A stretch of DNA of 64,000 bases from Homarus americanus (GCF_018991925.1 NW_024752010.1:342001-406000); one strand, 5' to 3'. Numbered from the stretch's first letter, positions 37,383-51,849 are shown. The notes: generated by a model not told the origin, from the sequence alone. A program made the numbers and translations.

Positions 37383-37650
37383 TACATACAGTTCAGGTTA
37401 TGAATATGTGTGTGTGTGTGTGTGTGTGGACGGACCAGAGGCTGCTCGTTGATACCACAAAACTCCCAATTAAAACACACACATGATATGTTTTGATGCC
37501 GCCTGCCCGACTCGTCCCCCATGGCATTTCATATATATACAGCCATATGTATACTGTATAAATATATGTTTTTTTTTTCCTTTTTTTCAGAGGTGCCTTT
37601 ATGTTTTAATTTAGAATATTTATTTACTAAGGGAATATATAATGAATGGA

Positions 37651-37842
37651 CATACATACATACATACATACATACATACATACATACATACATACATACA
37701 TACATACATACATACATGCATACATACATACATACAAACCTACATACATGCATACATACATACATACAGACCTACATACATGCATACATACATACATACA
37801 TACATACATACATACATACATACATACATACATACATACATG
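37651..37842. repeat. (CATA)n tetranucleotide array with higher-order structure
   Basis: About 190 bp of CATA units. Interruptions recur in order (CATGCATA, CAAACCTA, CATGCATA, CAGACCTA, CATGCATA), which shows that a segment of about 36 bp was itself duplicated. The period of four keeps all frames open, so Tyr-Ile-His-Thr frames appear on both strands. Confidence 0.97.
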
Positions 37843-37980
37843 TTTTTCATCTTGCATTATTTTATTTTTAGTCTTTTTTAAGTTTTATTTTAATTCGGCG
37901 AAATATGACCTAAGCTGTTGCGTCATTAAGGGAAGTAATTACCACAATCAGTCAAACAATAAACTAACACCTCCTTTAGA

Positions 37981-38060
37981 CGCCTTTACAATAATTCCCA
38001 CGCCTTTACAATAATTCCCACGCCTTTACAACATTTCCCACGCCTACACAATAGCTCCCA
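37981..38060. repeat. 20-bp minisatellite, four units
   Basis: CGCCTTTACAATAATTCCCA is repeated exactly at 37981 and 38001, with diverged copies at 38021 and 38041. Confidence 0.95.
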
Positions 38061-38489
38061 CATTCACTGCATTTCCCATGTCTTTAAAAATTCCCCTTAT
38101 AATCCAGAACCTCTTCCCGTTATACAGTGAGCGCGTTTCATATATTCCTAAAAGAGCTCAGATCTGTGCTTGACTTCTTACTTAAAACACACGGCTGAAT
38201 TTTCTCGTGTGCCCCCTGGCGATGCTTCCCCCTCTCTCCCTTCTATTGTTCTCATTTTATTTCAAACAAGAATATTGTTCTAACATGATGGTGGGTGTTT
38301 AGTTGTGAGGGTTTTTTTTCAGTTTTTCTTTTCGTGGTGAGGTGGAGTTTATTTTATTTTTTCATTTGGATATGTTTACGCATGGGTAAGTGCCTCCTGG
38401 TGTGATGTTACGCCCTACCGTGCCTCCCTTGTTCATGTGGCACCGTGGCACTACCCGTAAATGGATGCAGTGTGAAATTTACCTAACAT
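38061..38489. other. Gene-free stretch
   Basis: No supported gene or notable structure beyond T-runs near 38312-38330. Confidence 0.5.
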
Positions 38490-38495
38490 ACACAC

Positions 38496-38560
<65 letters not shown>
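38490..38560. repeat. (CA)n microsatellite, 71 bp
   Basis: CA tract with one CG interruption near 38499. Confidence 0.97.
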
Positions 38561-38564
<4 letters not shown>

Positions 38565-39575
38565 GTTTGCCGCTGTGGCCTGATTCTAGGAACCACTCAA
38601 ATCCAGCACACCATTTTTTACTGACTGAAGTGATTCATCTCTGACTGCTTCTTCGAACCCTCGTCTCTGAATTGTTTAGTGAATCTCCTGGTATACAACT
38701 TACCTGTCAGCCACAAATTCTCGACCTGCACTTGTTATAATCAGAGGCCCGAGGTACTGGGGCTGCAGGTCAGATGGGCCCCAAGCTAACCTACTAAACA
38801 AGAGTGTGGCTAATTAGGACTTCTAACAATCTCAGAGAATCGTACAATTATACTCTCATACAAATATGAAAGAAGTCACCTGGTTATGGTAGAGTCACAG
38901 TGTAATTTTGACAACACCTAAATGCCTAGTTTTTATAAGAGCTTGAGTGAGGGCAGTTAGTCACGTGTTTGTGTTGTCTGTGAGTGGGAAAAAATCCTCA
39001 TGAGAATATTTGAGAAGCGTAACACATACACGACAGATATGCTGAATGTGTTGTCAGGTCATGTAATCTATCACTGTTGTCTCACTGAAAACTCTCGCCG
39101 GTTACTGAAGTTTGCAGACAGACGAGGATTTAATATGAGGAGAGCAAGATCTTGTGGTAGAGAAATGAATATTATCTTAGCCTCTAATGATGTTGACGGC
39201 GCAAGGAATTTAAGATGAAAACATTCTGCTCTCTCTATCATTTTATTACATCTTTATAGGTTAAAGCAACGTTACATGCATATATAATGATCAAAATATA
39301 TGTTATTGTGTAAGCTCATTGTAGATACACACAGGATACATAGCAACACTCGTCTACAGTATCTGATGTACTGTAGATAGATGTAGTCTGAACAGTAGGT
39401 GTACCGTATAATGATATGTAGCCTGGATGGGAACATAACATAATGGGTCCCAGTTCTAATGGTTTAGATTTGGCTAGATTAGGTCTGATTAGGGTTAGTT
39501 TGGGTTAGATTAGATATGATTAGATTTAGTTAGGTTAAGGTAATTAGTGTTATATTAGGCTAGATATCATTAGGT
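38561..39575. other. Gene-free stretch
   Basis: The 72-codon frame at 39000-39218 has balanced composition but no motif and no transcript signals. Near 39440-39560 the sequence becomes a loose run of TTAGATT/TTAGGTT words leading into the TTAGG tract. Confidence 0.45.
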
Positions 39576-39617
39576 TAAGTTAGGTTAGGTTAGGTTAGGT
39601 TAGGTTAGGTTAGGTTA
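39576..39617. repeat. Interstitial telomere-like (TTAGG)n tract
   Basis: About eight units of GTTAG; all but the first are perfect. It is the cleanest TTAGG run in the window, preceded by about 100 bp of degenerate units. Confidence 0.93.
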
Positions 39618-39823
39618 TTATAAAGCCAGTTAGCCTGTATTTAACCTTCCCTTCTTCATCTTCCTGTATCTTCCCAGTTTACTCTTTTTATACGTATTCC
39701 TTTCCTCTCTTTCCTTAGCGCTTACCGCTCCAGTGGCCAGAGAGAGAGGAGGGTTGAGGGTACAGTTAGAAAGCGTGTAACGACAGCGCCACCTCTGATA
39801 GTTTTGTACCCGGGCGCGTGAGG

Positions 39824-39828
<5 letters not shown>

Positions 39829-39868
<40 letters not shown>
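39829..39868. repeat. (TC)20 microsatellite
   Basis: A perfect 40-bp TC run. Confidence 0.97.
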
Positions 39869-39871
<3 letters not shown>

Positions 39872-40555
39872 GTCGAAATTACACACGTCATTTTTTTACA
39901 AGATAAATAAATAGATACATTATATATAGATGAATTTATTTAGTATTGCTGTGTGTTTTCATGATAATATAAATTTTTACTACTACTACTGACATTATCT
40001 GAATAGAGTAAACTCGCGTGCTTACTAGAACTACAGCAACGCCAAGAACAACGGTCGGACACACATCTTAGACAAGGTGCTCCAAACTCTCACGACTAAT
40101 AAAAACTACACGAGTTTGCAAACAGAATAAGAATTTTTCCTCCGTCTTGAATGTCATCAGAATATTACTTACCAACTTCTAACTTGACCTTGTACCAAGA
40201 TTATGACATTATGTTCCTCGAATATAATATGATCAAATTTTTCATTCTAAAAGGTTGAAGGATATGGTGTTTTTATTCGGTATTTTGGTGAAAAATGTAG
40301 TTTATTAAATTAAAATAAAACAGGTTAAAGCAGATGAGGTCACTGGTGAGTCTGGATCAATAAACAGGTGATTAATGTTCTGGTTGTGACACGTTCGGGT
40401 CTTTGATGACGACAGTTCCATTGTGTTGATCAGTGATCCAGTTGGGTGTTTCTGTTTGTTGTTCAACATATCGTTTATATTGTTGCCAGCCACCCCACCT
40501 CCCCACCTCCTCACCTCCCCACCTCCCCACCACACAGTTCACCAACACACATGCT

Positions 40556-40606
<51 letters not shown>
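40556..40606. repeat. (ACAG)n microsatellite
   Basis: About twelve perfect ACAG units (51 bp) inside the first copy of the 40-43 kb repeat family. The other copies lack it. Confidence 0.97.
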
Positions 40607-42686
40607 TAATGTTCACATAAAATGACAGACACAGTTTAACAGACAAACAAATCACTCGGTTTTACCATTACATCCAGGACAGCTGTCAGTTCCCACATGA
40701 GTCCCAGGTGAAACCTATACCACACACACACGCACACACACACACAGCGCCCTTTTCCGTATTACTGAGTGAGAGTTACTAGTATCATAACTAGGCCACT
40801 GACCGCCCACGACCGCTTATTTTATGACCAATGGGTTTTCACTCCGTGCATAAACCTGTGAATGTATTTCTCACTGACCTCAGACAAAGGTCATAAGATG
40901 AGAGGCAGGGCTCAGTTCTCCCTGGCGTGACGGGGGGCGGCCGTCTGGCTCACTTGAGGACAAATCAGACACGCAACACCGGCACCACGCGTTTAATTTT
41001 AGACGAATGCACAAAAAACCACATATACCTTTCATAGCTACGATATTTACTTGTTCATTTTATTTTATTATTGATATTTTTACCTACAACGAAACCCTTC
41101 CTAAATACAACAAGAGCGTCTACATAACTGGCAGTTAAGCACACTTACAGGTATAATTTCAGCTCACATGGTTAACACGACCGACCCAAGTCTAGAAAAA
41201 AACAAAATTTCTTCTTTGTCATTAATATCGCCCCAGTGTGATCCTGTACAAAGATTAATATATCAAATTCCATAAATTATACAAAAGCCAACTTTTCATT
41301 CCGACAGGTAGACTAGTTCGGTGCTCTAGTCGCAAATTTTCTCAAGAATGTAATTTTTCAGTGTAAGAAAGTTTCATGTATACCAAGATTAGTCACATGT
41401 GGTGTCGAGGTCAATAACGGGGTAACTAATGATTAGGTCTTGACACATGTGATGGTCAACGCTACTATTGTCCTCAGCAGTGAACCTGTTACATGACCGC
41501 AGCACCATTGTAATCACACGAAGGCGCTGCTAATCCTTCTCCACCACCAATATCATCATCATACACAGCCGACCAACACCTCGCACACACAGCTGATCAA
41601 CAGACACATGACCACAACACAAAAGCCGACACAGAAAGACAGATTTACTTACAACCAAGTCAATTGATTTAACCCTTGCCCTAAGAAAGATGATATTTTC
41701 GAGACCTACTTAAATTTATCTTTACCTGTCTTACCGCAAATAAAAACACCTGTATTAACTTACTAAAACTCCAAGTTAAGGTCACACGATTAATATAAAC
41801 ACCTCAACTTATTAAGAAATTAAGATTTTCACTCCGTCGTGAATATCGTCAGGAAATTTAGAGCTTCCTGTGTGACCCGGTATGAGAAGTATTCCAATAT
41901 ATTACTGAGGGCTATTAAAACACATCTCTGTCATTTTAAATAGGTATTATAATTTAGTTCAGTTACTCAGTAATTTGTATAAGAGTGCATGTTATTCGGG
42001 CTAGCATAAAATAAGATTTGTCAGGTGAGGTCACAGGTGAAATCAGGGTCAGTAACCAGATAATTAATGTTTTAATCGTGACACGTCCAGGTGTTTGATC
42101 ACCGACATCAATCTTGTCCTCAGCAGCGATACTTTTGGATGAGGCTGTTCACTGTCCACCGCACCATTGACGGTATAACATCACATATTGCCCACACAAA
42201 CCAGCCCCCCCCCACCTCCACCCACCCAAACCAGCCCCCCCACCTCCACCCACCCCTGACATTCACAGCTGACCAACACCTTGATAGACAAATAAAATAG
42301 ACAGATACACGTACACAAGCTTACAACTAAAGCCATTGACCCGATGATTATAACCTGTGCAGCTGTCGGTGAGTTCATGAACCTGTACTAGCAGTCATTA
42401 ACCCCGAGCTTATCCTTTTTACCTCACAATAAAAACAACAGTGAGAGCTGCGTCAGGCATACCATCAACCTCCTGCCAACGGTAAGAGCTCTGTTTATGT
42501 GACTATCCCATCTGAGAGAACCCGCCAGTACTCATTAAGTCAGCTGTTTTTATGACCGCTTTGTTTTGTACCCGAGACCCAGTTCAGGAAAACAAGAGGA
42601 GTTATTGTAGACAAAGACTGACGAATCAAAAGTCGTGAGATCAAAGATATTTCCCGATTCTCCCGCCCTTGTCATCCTGGTGTCAC

Positions 42687-42818
42687 ATCGGCCCTACAGG
42701 TGAAGACAATCGGCCCTACAGGTGAAGACAATCGGCCCTACAGGTGAAGACAATCGGCCCTACAGGTGAAGACAATCGGCCCTACAGGTGAAGACAATCG
42801 GCCCTACAGGTGAAGACA
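42687..42818. repeat. 22-bp minisatellite, six perfect units
   Basis: Units start at 42687, 42709, 42731, 42753, 42775 and 42797, each carrying TCGGCCCTACAGGTGAAGAC. All six are identical. There are no intervening spacers, so it is not CRISPR-like. Identity implies very recent expansion or strong homogenisation. Confidence 0.97.
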
Positions 42819-43304
42819 CACTTGTAAACGAAGACAAAAATATAGTTGCATCTTGAACACAAAAACCGATTAATTTATCTTAAACTTTTCTTCACTATAA
42901 AGTATATATTATGGTACACCTGTCCTAGGAAACACCCGTAATTTATCGATATCTGTCCTGACCAAAGAAGCCCCTAAATTTCTGTACACCTGTCACATCT
43001 ATGCACAAATCCCTCTTTATTTATGAATACTTATTATAAACGGAACTAATTTCGGCAAATATTATCCCCCCCCCCCAAAAAAAATATACCTGGAACTCTG
43101 GCTATGTATTTTGCAAGGTATAATAATGTTATACAGGTAGTTGGTGAAATGTATAAGAAAGTAATTAATTAGGTCAAAGAAATTAGGTCACAGGTGAGGT
43201 TGGGGTCATTAACCAGGTGACTAATGTTTTGATGATGACACTTGCAGGTGTTTCGTGGTCGATGTTATTGTTGTCCACCTCAGTTAGTCGTGTCTGTTTT
43301 ACTG

Positions 43305-43305
<1 letters not shown>

Positions 43306-43361
<56 letters not shown>
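43306..43361. repeat. (CA)28 microsatellite
   Basis: A perfect CA run. It passes into a C/T-rich stretch at 43375-43550 with a duplicated CACTCTCACATCCCTCTCTC segment (about 43455 and 43496). Confidence 0.96.
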
Positions 43362-43362
<1 letters not shown>

Positions 43363-43561
43363 CTCATGCAGTACTCTCACTCTCTCATCATTCCTCACAC
43401 CACTCTAACCCCACTCTCCCACTATCCCTCTCACTCATTATCCCTCTCACCACCACTCTCACATCCCTCTCTCACCCACCACCCCTCTCTCACCACCACT
43501 CTCACATCCCTCTCTCACCCACCACCCCTCTCTCTCCATCACTCTCCCAACTTCAACGTGT

Positions 43562-44000
43562 CACAAAAGCATCCTGGCGGGAACACCTCAAAGGCCTCAC
43601 CTGATGTGTCATTAAATACTCACACAAAACTTACTAACTTGGGAGAGTGTCGCTGTCAGTTGGGACGAGTCGATAAAGATGTGATACAGTGATACAGCCT
43701 TTATTGGGATACAGGATACAGTGTTATCATGGTCTCTCTCTCTCTCTCTCTCTCTCTGACACATACACACAAACTGAACCTCAAATACACACACACATAC
43801 ACGCGCGACAAAAATAGCACCAATATTCAGCGTGTTTAGGCATGCGTGTGCTTGCATGTGTCTGTGGAAGGAAGGGGAAGGGGGTAGCTCCTCCACACGG
43901 CCAACACAACCACAAATTTCTCCCACATTGAAAATCGTTCAGGAATTCGATAAAGGATATTATATTTTTTCCTTACGGTGTTGGACAGAATAAGTCTTTT
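43562..44000. other. Gene-free stretch
   Basis: A short (CT)n at about 43733-43757 and short CA runs. No supported gene. Confidence 0.5.
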
Positions 44001-44180
44001 GTCTTGGTGAAGCTTTTGTTGTTTTGGTGAAGCTTTTGTTGTCTTGGTGAAGCTTTTGTTGTCTTGGTGAAGCTTTTGTTGTCTTGGTGAAGCTTTTATT
44101 GTCTTGGTGAAGCTTTTGTTGTCTTGGTGAAGCTTTTTTTGTCTTGGTGAAGCTTTTGTTATCTTGGTGAAGCTTTTGTT
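44001..44180. repeat. 20-bp minisatellite, nine units, one HindIII site each
   Basis: Nine contiguous 20-bp units of GTCTTGGTGAAGCTTTTGTT start at 44001 and recur every 20 bp. Four have single substitutions (GTTTT, TTATT, TTTTT, ATCTT). Each carries AAGCTT, so HindIII sites occur every 20 bp. Confidence 0.97.
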
Positions 44181-44786
44181 GTCTCTTTTAGCATTACCAA
44201 ATCTGAGCCGTCAATTGACCTTTAACCCTATGTGGTGAGTAACGATGAGACAGAAGCTTAATGTGACGAGTTCTAACACCCCTTCAGTGTCTGACCAACC
44301 ATCATCACAAGAGGGTCAATGATACAGTGCACTGATATAATATTGAACGGATGATGAACAGATAGATTGATATTTTCATTCAATAACATCACCATACAAG
44401 TTTATATTGATTCACCATGTATATATAGACATTAGAGGTATATAAACAATGTATATAATTATGTGAGTAGTTGATTTTGATGTTTGTTTGAGGTATTTCA
44501 ACTTTCAAGGTTATTAAGTACAGTTCACTGGGTCTTAATTGTTTACCAGTGACTGTTACCAAAATAAGGAAATAGTTGGTGGTTTATAATATTTGGGATT
44601 TAGATGAAAGTAGTAATGTAGAGAGTTGAGGTTGTTTAGTAAATGGTCGGCTGTTGCTTAGTCGTCTGCTTACTCACTATAAGGGACTGTTAGCACCAAG
44701 GTGTGTCAGTTAGGATTAAAAATACTGTACTCGGGAATTGTCTTTATTCACTCAGACATTAATGACATCCAGAAGTGTCATATACC
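44181..44786. other. Gene-free stretch
   Basis: No supported gene or notable structure. Confidence 0.5.
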
Positions 44787-44878
44787 GTATGTATGTATGT
44801 ATGTATGTATGTATGTATGTATGTATGTATGTATGTATGTATGTATTTATGTATGTATGTATGTATGTATGTATGTAT
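44787..44878. repeat. (ATGT)n tetranucleotide microsatellite
   Basis: A 92-bp run with one ATTT interruption. It is the reverse-complement class of the CATA array at 37.7 kb. Confidence 0.97.
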
Positions 44879-45007
44879 TCTAACTCACAAAGATAATATT
44901 ACATTTTAATCAACTGTAAACAAAGTGATGAACTTTTTTTTATACAATCTCGCAAGTGTTTTGCTTGAGGGGTGAGTTTATAATTATATCAGGGAATATA
45001 TAAAACA

Positions 45008-45008
<1 letters not shown>

Positions 45009-45052
<44 letters not shown>
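45009..45052. repeat. (AC)22 microsatellite
   Basis: A perfect 44-bp AC run, first of three long dinucleotide tracts within 530 bp. Confidence 0.97.
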
Positions 45053-45055
<3 letters not shown>

Positions 45056-45157
45056 CACTGTCTACCTCGTTCTCTCTACTAATACCAATGTTGATTTTTC
45101 AGCTTACAACTTGATGGACTTCTAAATTTTTCTCTGTGACTTATTTTTTGGCGCAGA

Positions 45158-45158
<1 letters not shown>

Positions 45159-45217
<59 letters not shown>
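45159..45217. repeat. (CA)n microsatellite, 59 bp
   Basis: A perfect CA run. The complementary GT tract begins 70 bp downstream, so the two could pair as a long hairpin. Confidence 0.97.
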
Positions 45218-45219
<2 letters not shown>

Positions 45220-45286
45220 CTTTTCATCTGTCCTCTTTAATAGGTTTCGATTATTCTTAGAAGTCTTACCCAACTATAATTGAATT

Positions 45287-46375
<1,089 letters not shown>

Positions 46376-46444
<69 letters not shown>
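46376..46444. repeat. Compound (CT)n-(CA)n microsatellite
   Basis: A CT run at 46376-46434 passes directly into a short CA run. Confidence 0.97.
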
Positions 46445-46445
<1 letters not shown>

Positions 46446-46624
46446 GTAAAAATACTCTCAATCAGTGTACATATTTTTTCATCAGCTGTAGGTTGCACAA
46501 ACAAGGTCAAGGTCACAGTGGTGGGAGCGAGACAGGGCGACGCGACGTTAACACTGAAGTAATAAATAAAATAATTCCCGGGAAGGAGACCAGGAGCTGG
46601 AAATTCAAGGTATCTTCTGGAACT

Positions 46625-46885
46625 AAGAATTTTAGCTGACCCCTGATATGGGTTTCAGTTCTACTTAAGCCCAGTTAATCTAATCCTACTTAACAATTAG
46701 GAATGGGATCTATTCCTAATCGACCCCAATCTAATTTGTCCATCTCTAATTGGGCCCAGTTCTAATGGGCCCTAATTTTGATTGGCCTCACTACTATAGG
46801 TCCCAGTGTAAGGTTAATGGGACAGCAATCCTAATGAGTCGTCTCGTTTGGGATCTCTTAGGACTGGTACCCATTTGACCTAAAA
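46625..46885. repeat. Degenerate array of CCTAATGGG/GGGCCC words
   Basis: Within about 260 bp the words TTAGGAATGGGATC, ATTCCTAATCGACCCC, CTCTAATTGGGCCCAG, TTCTAATGGGCCCTAA and TCCTAATGAG recur in both orientations. Related text is found at 5896, 6540, 9087, 19107, 36170 and 39440. It looks like a decayed satellite built on a near-palindromic unit. Confidence 0.55.
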
Positions 46886-48943
<2,058 letters not shown>

Positions 48944-49199
48944 TCAACAACCGACGCCTCACACACACACACACAGGAAAAAAACATAAAAATGGCTCGA
49001 GAAGAGTGATGAATTATCGCCAGTAAAAGTGTGATTTATGACAAAGACTGAGATGTGGGCAGGACAATGGGTTGAGCACAGGACACAACACTCCTCCTTG
49101 GGACACGCTCACTACACCTTATCACCTTGACGACAACCCCCTCAACAACCAGCACGAGTCTATGATCAGTATTCCGATCACATCTTGGGGGGTTTTATG

Positions 49200-49560
49200 T
49201 GTGTGTGTGAGAGAGAGGGAGACAGTGTTGTGGTGTTTACTCATGTGAGGAAGATACGTTTGGAGAATGAAGTGTCAGGGAGAGAGAGAGAGGAGGAGGG
49301 TGAGGGAGAGACGGTGAGGGGGTAGAATATACTGACTCTATGACTGGAGGAGGAGGAAGTGGAAGGTGAAGGTACAGGAGGAGGCTGAGAAGATGAACGA
49401 GGTGGAGAAGGAAATGTGTATAGCGACTGTCTGGCTGAAGTAGGAGGTAGGGAGTGTGAGGGGGGGTAGATGAAGAGGGAGTAGGTGAAGGGGGTAGGTG
49501 ATGAGAGGACAGGTTGGAGAGAGAGAGAGAGAGCAGGTGAGGAAGGGTAGAGTGACTGAG
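49200..49560. repeat. Purine-rich low-complexity block
   Basis: G/A-rich + strand with GAGAGA runs near 49282 and 49518 and GGGGGTAG words. No gene. Confidence 0.75.
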
Positions 49561-49743
49561 TGACAAGACAGCAGCAGTGACAAGTTGTACGTCTGACCGA
49601 GTGTTGGTGAGTCCGAGAGGAATTTAATATTCGGGTCAGGACAGCTTGTGCACGTCAGGGGTTGATGGTGGTGGAGGAGTGTACGGGGAGAGTAGAGTGA
49701 CGGTTGGGTCTCACATAGATATAGAGTGTTAGTGAAGAGCCCT

Positions 49744-49960
49744 CACACACACACACACACACACACACACCAGGTGAGTGAAAGGCCGGGTCGTTCATTG
49801 GGACCTGAAAGTGAGTGGCGGATCCTTATACAGAGCGAGTGACGGGCCCCTAAATAGAGCTAGAGACGCCCCCCTCCCCCAACAGAGCTAGTGATGCCCC
49901 CGCTCCCCAAGAGAACTAGTGAAGCCCTCCCCCCACACAGCGAGTGACGGACCTGGAGAT
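49744..49960. repeat. (AC)n and a diverged ~38-bp tandem repeat
   Basis: An AC run at 49744-49771 is followed by about five diverged units built on CAGAGC(T/G)AGTGACG(C)CCCC (about 49835, 49872, 49910 and neighbours). Confidence 0.75.
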
Positions 49961-50092
49961 GTACCTGGGCCACTCCACGACTCACTAATTGGAATTGTTG
50001 ACGACAAGTGAGAGATTCCTCAATATGTGGCGGGTGTCTGGTGGCGCTGACGGGAGGCGGTGATCAAGACTTGGAGGCTGGGTGGTGTTGTC

Positions 50093-50308
50093 TGGCCAGG
50101 GTTGTACAGTGTTTCCTTGGCCAGGGTGGTACAGTGTCTGCTTGGCCAGGGTTGTCCATAGTGTGTCTGGCCAGGGTTGTACAGTGTCTGCTTGGCCAGG
50201 GTTGTACAGTGTCTGCTTGGCCAGGGTTGTACAGTGTCTGCTTGGCCAGGGTGGTACAGTGTCTGCTTGGCCAGGGTTGTACAGTGTCTGCTTGGCCAGG
50301 GTTGTACT
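50093..50308. repeat. 25-bp minisatellite, nine units
   Basis: TGGCCAGGGTTGTACAGTGT-type units start at 50093 and recur at exactly 25-bp steps to 50293 (last unit partial). The third unit (50143-50167) is the most diverged. Because 25 is not divisible by three, each frame reads a 25-residue period and stays open. Both + strand frames across it are artefacts. Confidence 0.97.
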
Positions 50309-50725
50309 TGATGCGAGTCTTCAGTGCATCATATTAGTTATTATTATTGTTTGTGTGATTAATGTCCGTCGATTCTTTGTATACCGCGTTGGATACTAAT
50401 AACTTAAACTGATGTCATGGAATGTACTGTACTTCATCGTGGTAAAAACGTTTCATATGTGCATCTTGTGTCCACATGTAACTACTGTACTACTGTACTT
50501 CACAAAATTAATCATACCTGTAACATGAACACACCTGAGATACACCTCATTAAATAGTAATTACTAATCATAGGTTCATCAGGTTTATCAAATTTAGGAG
50601 AAAAAAAATGTTCCGAGCATAAAACTCCGGAAGATTAATACATTCACCTGTTATGTAATAAACAAAACTAATGAGGTACTTTAGCAGCCGGGTGAATCAA
50701 ATTAAATTCCATTTCATTTCATTAA

Positions 50726-50728
<3 letters not shown>
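50309..50728. other. Gene-free AT-rich DNA
   Basis: No supported gene or structure. Confidence 0.5.

Positions 50729-50776
<48 letters not shown>
50729..50776. repeat. (CA)24 microsatellite adjoining a SINE tail
   Basis: A perfect CA run. It continues through ACACATAATAATAAATAATG into the 3' end of the SINE at 50802, so the tract may have grown from the SINE tail. Confidence 0.95.
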
Positions 50777-50780
<4 letters not shown>

Positions 50781-50801
50781 TACACACATAATAATAAATA
50801 A

Positions 50802-51102
50802 TGGTTGCCCCTCGTGTAACGAGGATGGCCGGGCCAAGGGCCACCTAGGCGTGAATTTGTTTAAGGTGTAGAAGCTGTCGCCAACACAACAACCACACCC
50901 TAAGTTAAAGAGTTGCATGACCCAGAGTCAAGTAATAGTCAACTGCACTGGCTAACCATTACCCCGGAAAACGATCCGTAAATCGATTAACATCCAGGTT
51001 CCCAATTACTGCTGGGTAGACAGAGGCAAGTGGCGTTAAGAAACATGCCCAAAGTTTCACCATTCGCTTGTGAGGCGAGGATGCTGACCGTTACATCACA
51101 GG
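50802..51102 (-). mobile_element. SINE with tRNA-Val(CAC)-like head
   Basis: On the minus strand the element begins near 51102 with TGTAACGGTCAGCATCC, then TCGC-CTCACAA-GCGA (51064-51078): a 4-bp stem around a 7-nt loop with CAC in the anticodon position, as in tRNA-Val. Box B is degenerate. The body matches the + strand copy at 32731-33022 over about 280 bp. The 3' end is AACCATTATTTATTATTATG followed by the (TG)n noted above. It is probably an inactive copy. Confidence 0.8.
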
Positions 51103-51849
51103 TCACACACACACACACACACACACAAGTACTCTCACCGGGTTGCAGGTCACTAGGTAAAATTTCTACTTTTTTTCTGGAAAGTTTGTTTGTGTTTATT
51201 TTTAACAACAAACTGGATAATTGGCTTGTGGGGTAATGCCTTTGTATTTGCTTAATGTTTTAATAGTTTAGGTTATCATAGTTTGTAATAGAAGGGACTA
51301 GAGGAGATTTTTTGATTAATAAACTTTTCCAAAATCCTTTAAAAAAAAAAACACCTTCACTTAGGTATGAATTAAAGTAATTATCAGAGTATTTAATCTC
51401 CAAGTCAGAAAGTTTTAAATTAGAACAAACATTAAAAGCTCTCCTGATCAAGATTTTAATACGTTTAATTTTAAAAGAACTTAAAGTAAATTAGTCAGTT
51501 AAATCCCAGACTGAAAGTGGGTCTCCTATACGATGCACAGTACAATATAAAGACTAACGGCGTCATAATTAACCTGTCAAAAAATACATCCTTTTTAATA
51601 TATGAAATTTCGCAACATATAATCGTGTTTGAAAGCCTAAAACTAAACTACCTGATGATTTATTTAACGTGAAGGATTAGTGAACGAAGGAGTGAATCGT
51701 CTACGTTCCTCTGGTAGTCAACTGATTAGAGGAAGGATGAGAATAAAGGAAAGTGGGCAATTATTAACTGTGTGTGTGTGTAAAGTCTAATTTAGAGTTT
51801 TTGAAGGTATTAACGGTGATATGACAGAGTGGTGGAGGGCAGTAGTATG

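Larger units (their letters stand above)
40130..43300 (+). repeat. Four diverged direct copies of one repeat family
   Basis: A segment readable as AGGTCAC(A)GGTGA...GGTCA.TAACC(A)GGT.A(C)TAATGTTTT....TGACAC...CAGGTGTTTGAT....GACA.CA.TTGTCCTCAGCAG occurs at about 40325-40440, 41395-41510, 42024-42170 and 43185-43285. Upstream homology (TTTTC.CTCCGTC.TGAAT.TC.TCAG, then a diverged CTTGTACCAAGAT) recurs at 40130, 41200 and 41820. Downstream homology (ATCTTTACCTGTCTTACC.CAATAAAAACA) recurs at 41718 and 42410. The copies are at least 600-1100 bp apart with small indels, so this is an old tandem duplication or a clustered unclassified element. None of the copies contains a long frame. Confidence 0.65.

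Noticed and set aside
37521..38014. Tyr-Ile-His-Thr and Met-Tyr-Val-Cys repeat ORFs on both strands
   Set aside because: Translations of the CATA tetranucleotide array, which is open in all frames.
39576..39617. Chromosome end or fusion point at the TTAGG tract
   Set aside because: Only about 40 bp long, embedded in ordinary sequence, with similar tracts elsewhere in both orientations.
42687..42818. CRISPR-like regular repeat
   Set aside because: Units are contiguous with no spacers, and the window is eukaryotic. It is a plain minisatellite.
50008..50399. Two overlapping + strand ORFs with a Trp-Pro-Gly-Leu/Val-Cys-Leu-Ala repeat
   Set aside because: They read a 25-bp minisatellite. The period is not divisible by three and every frame gives the same cyclic repeat.
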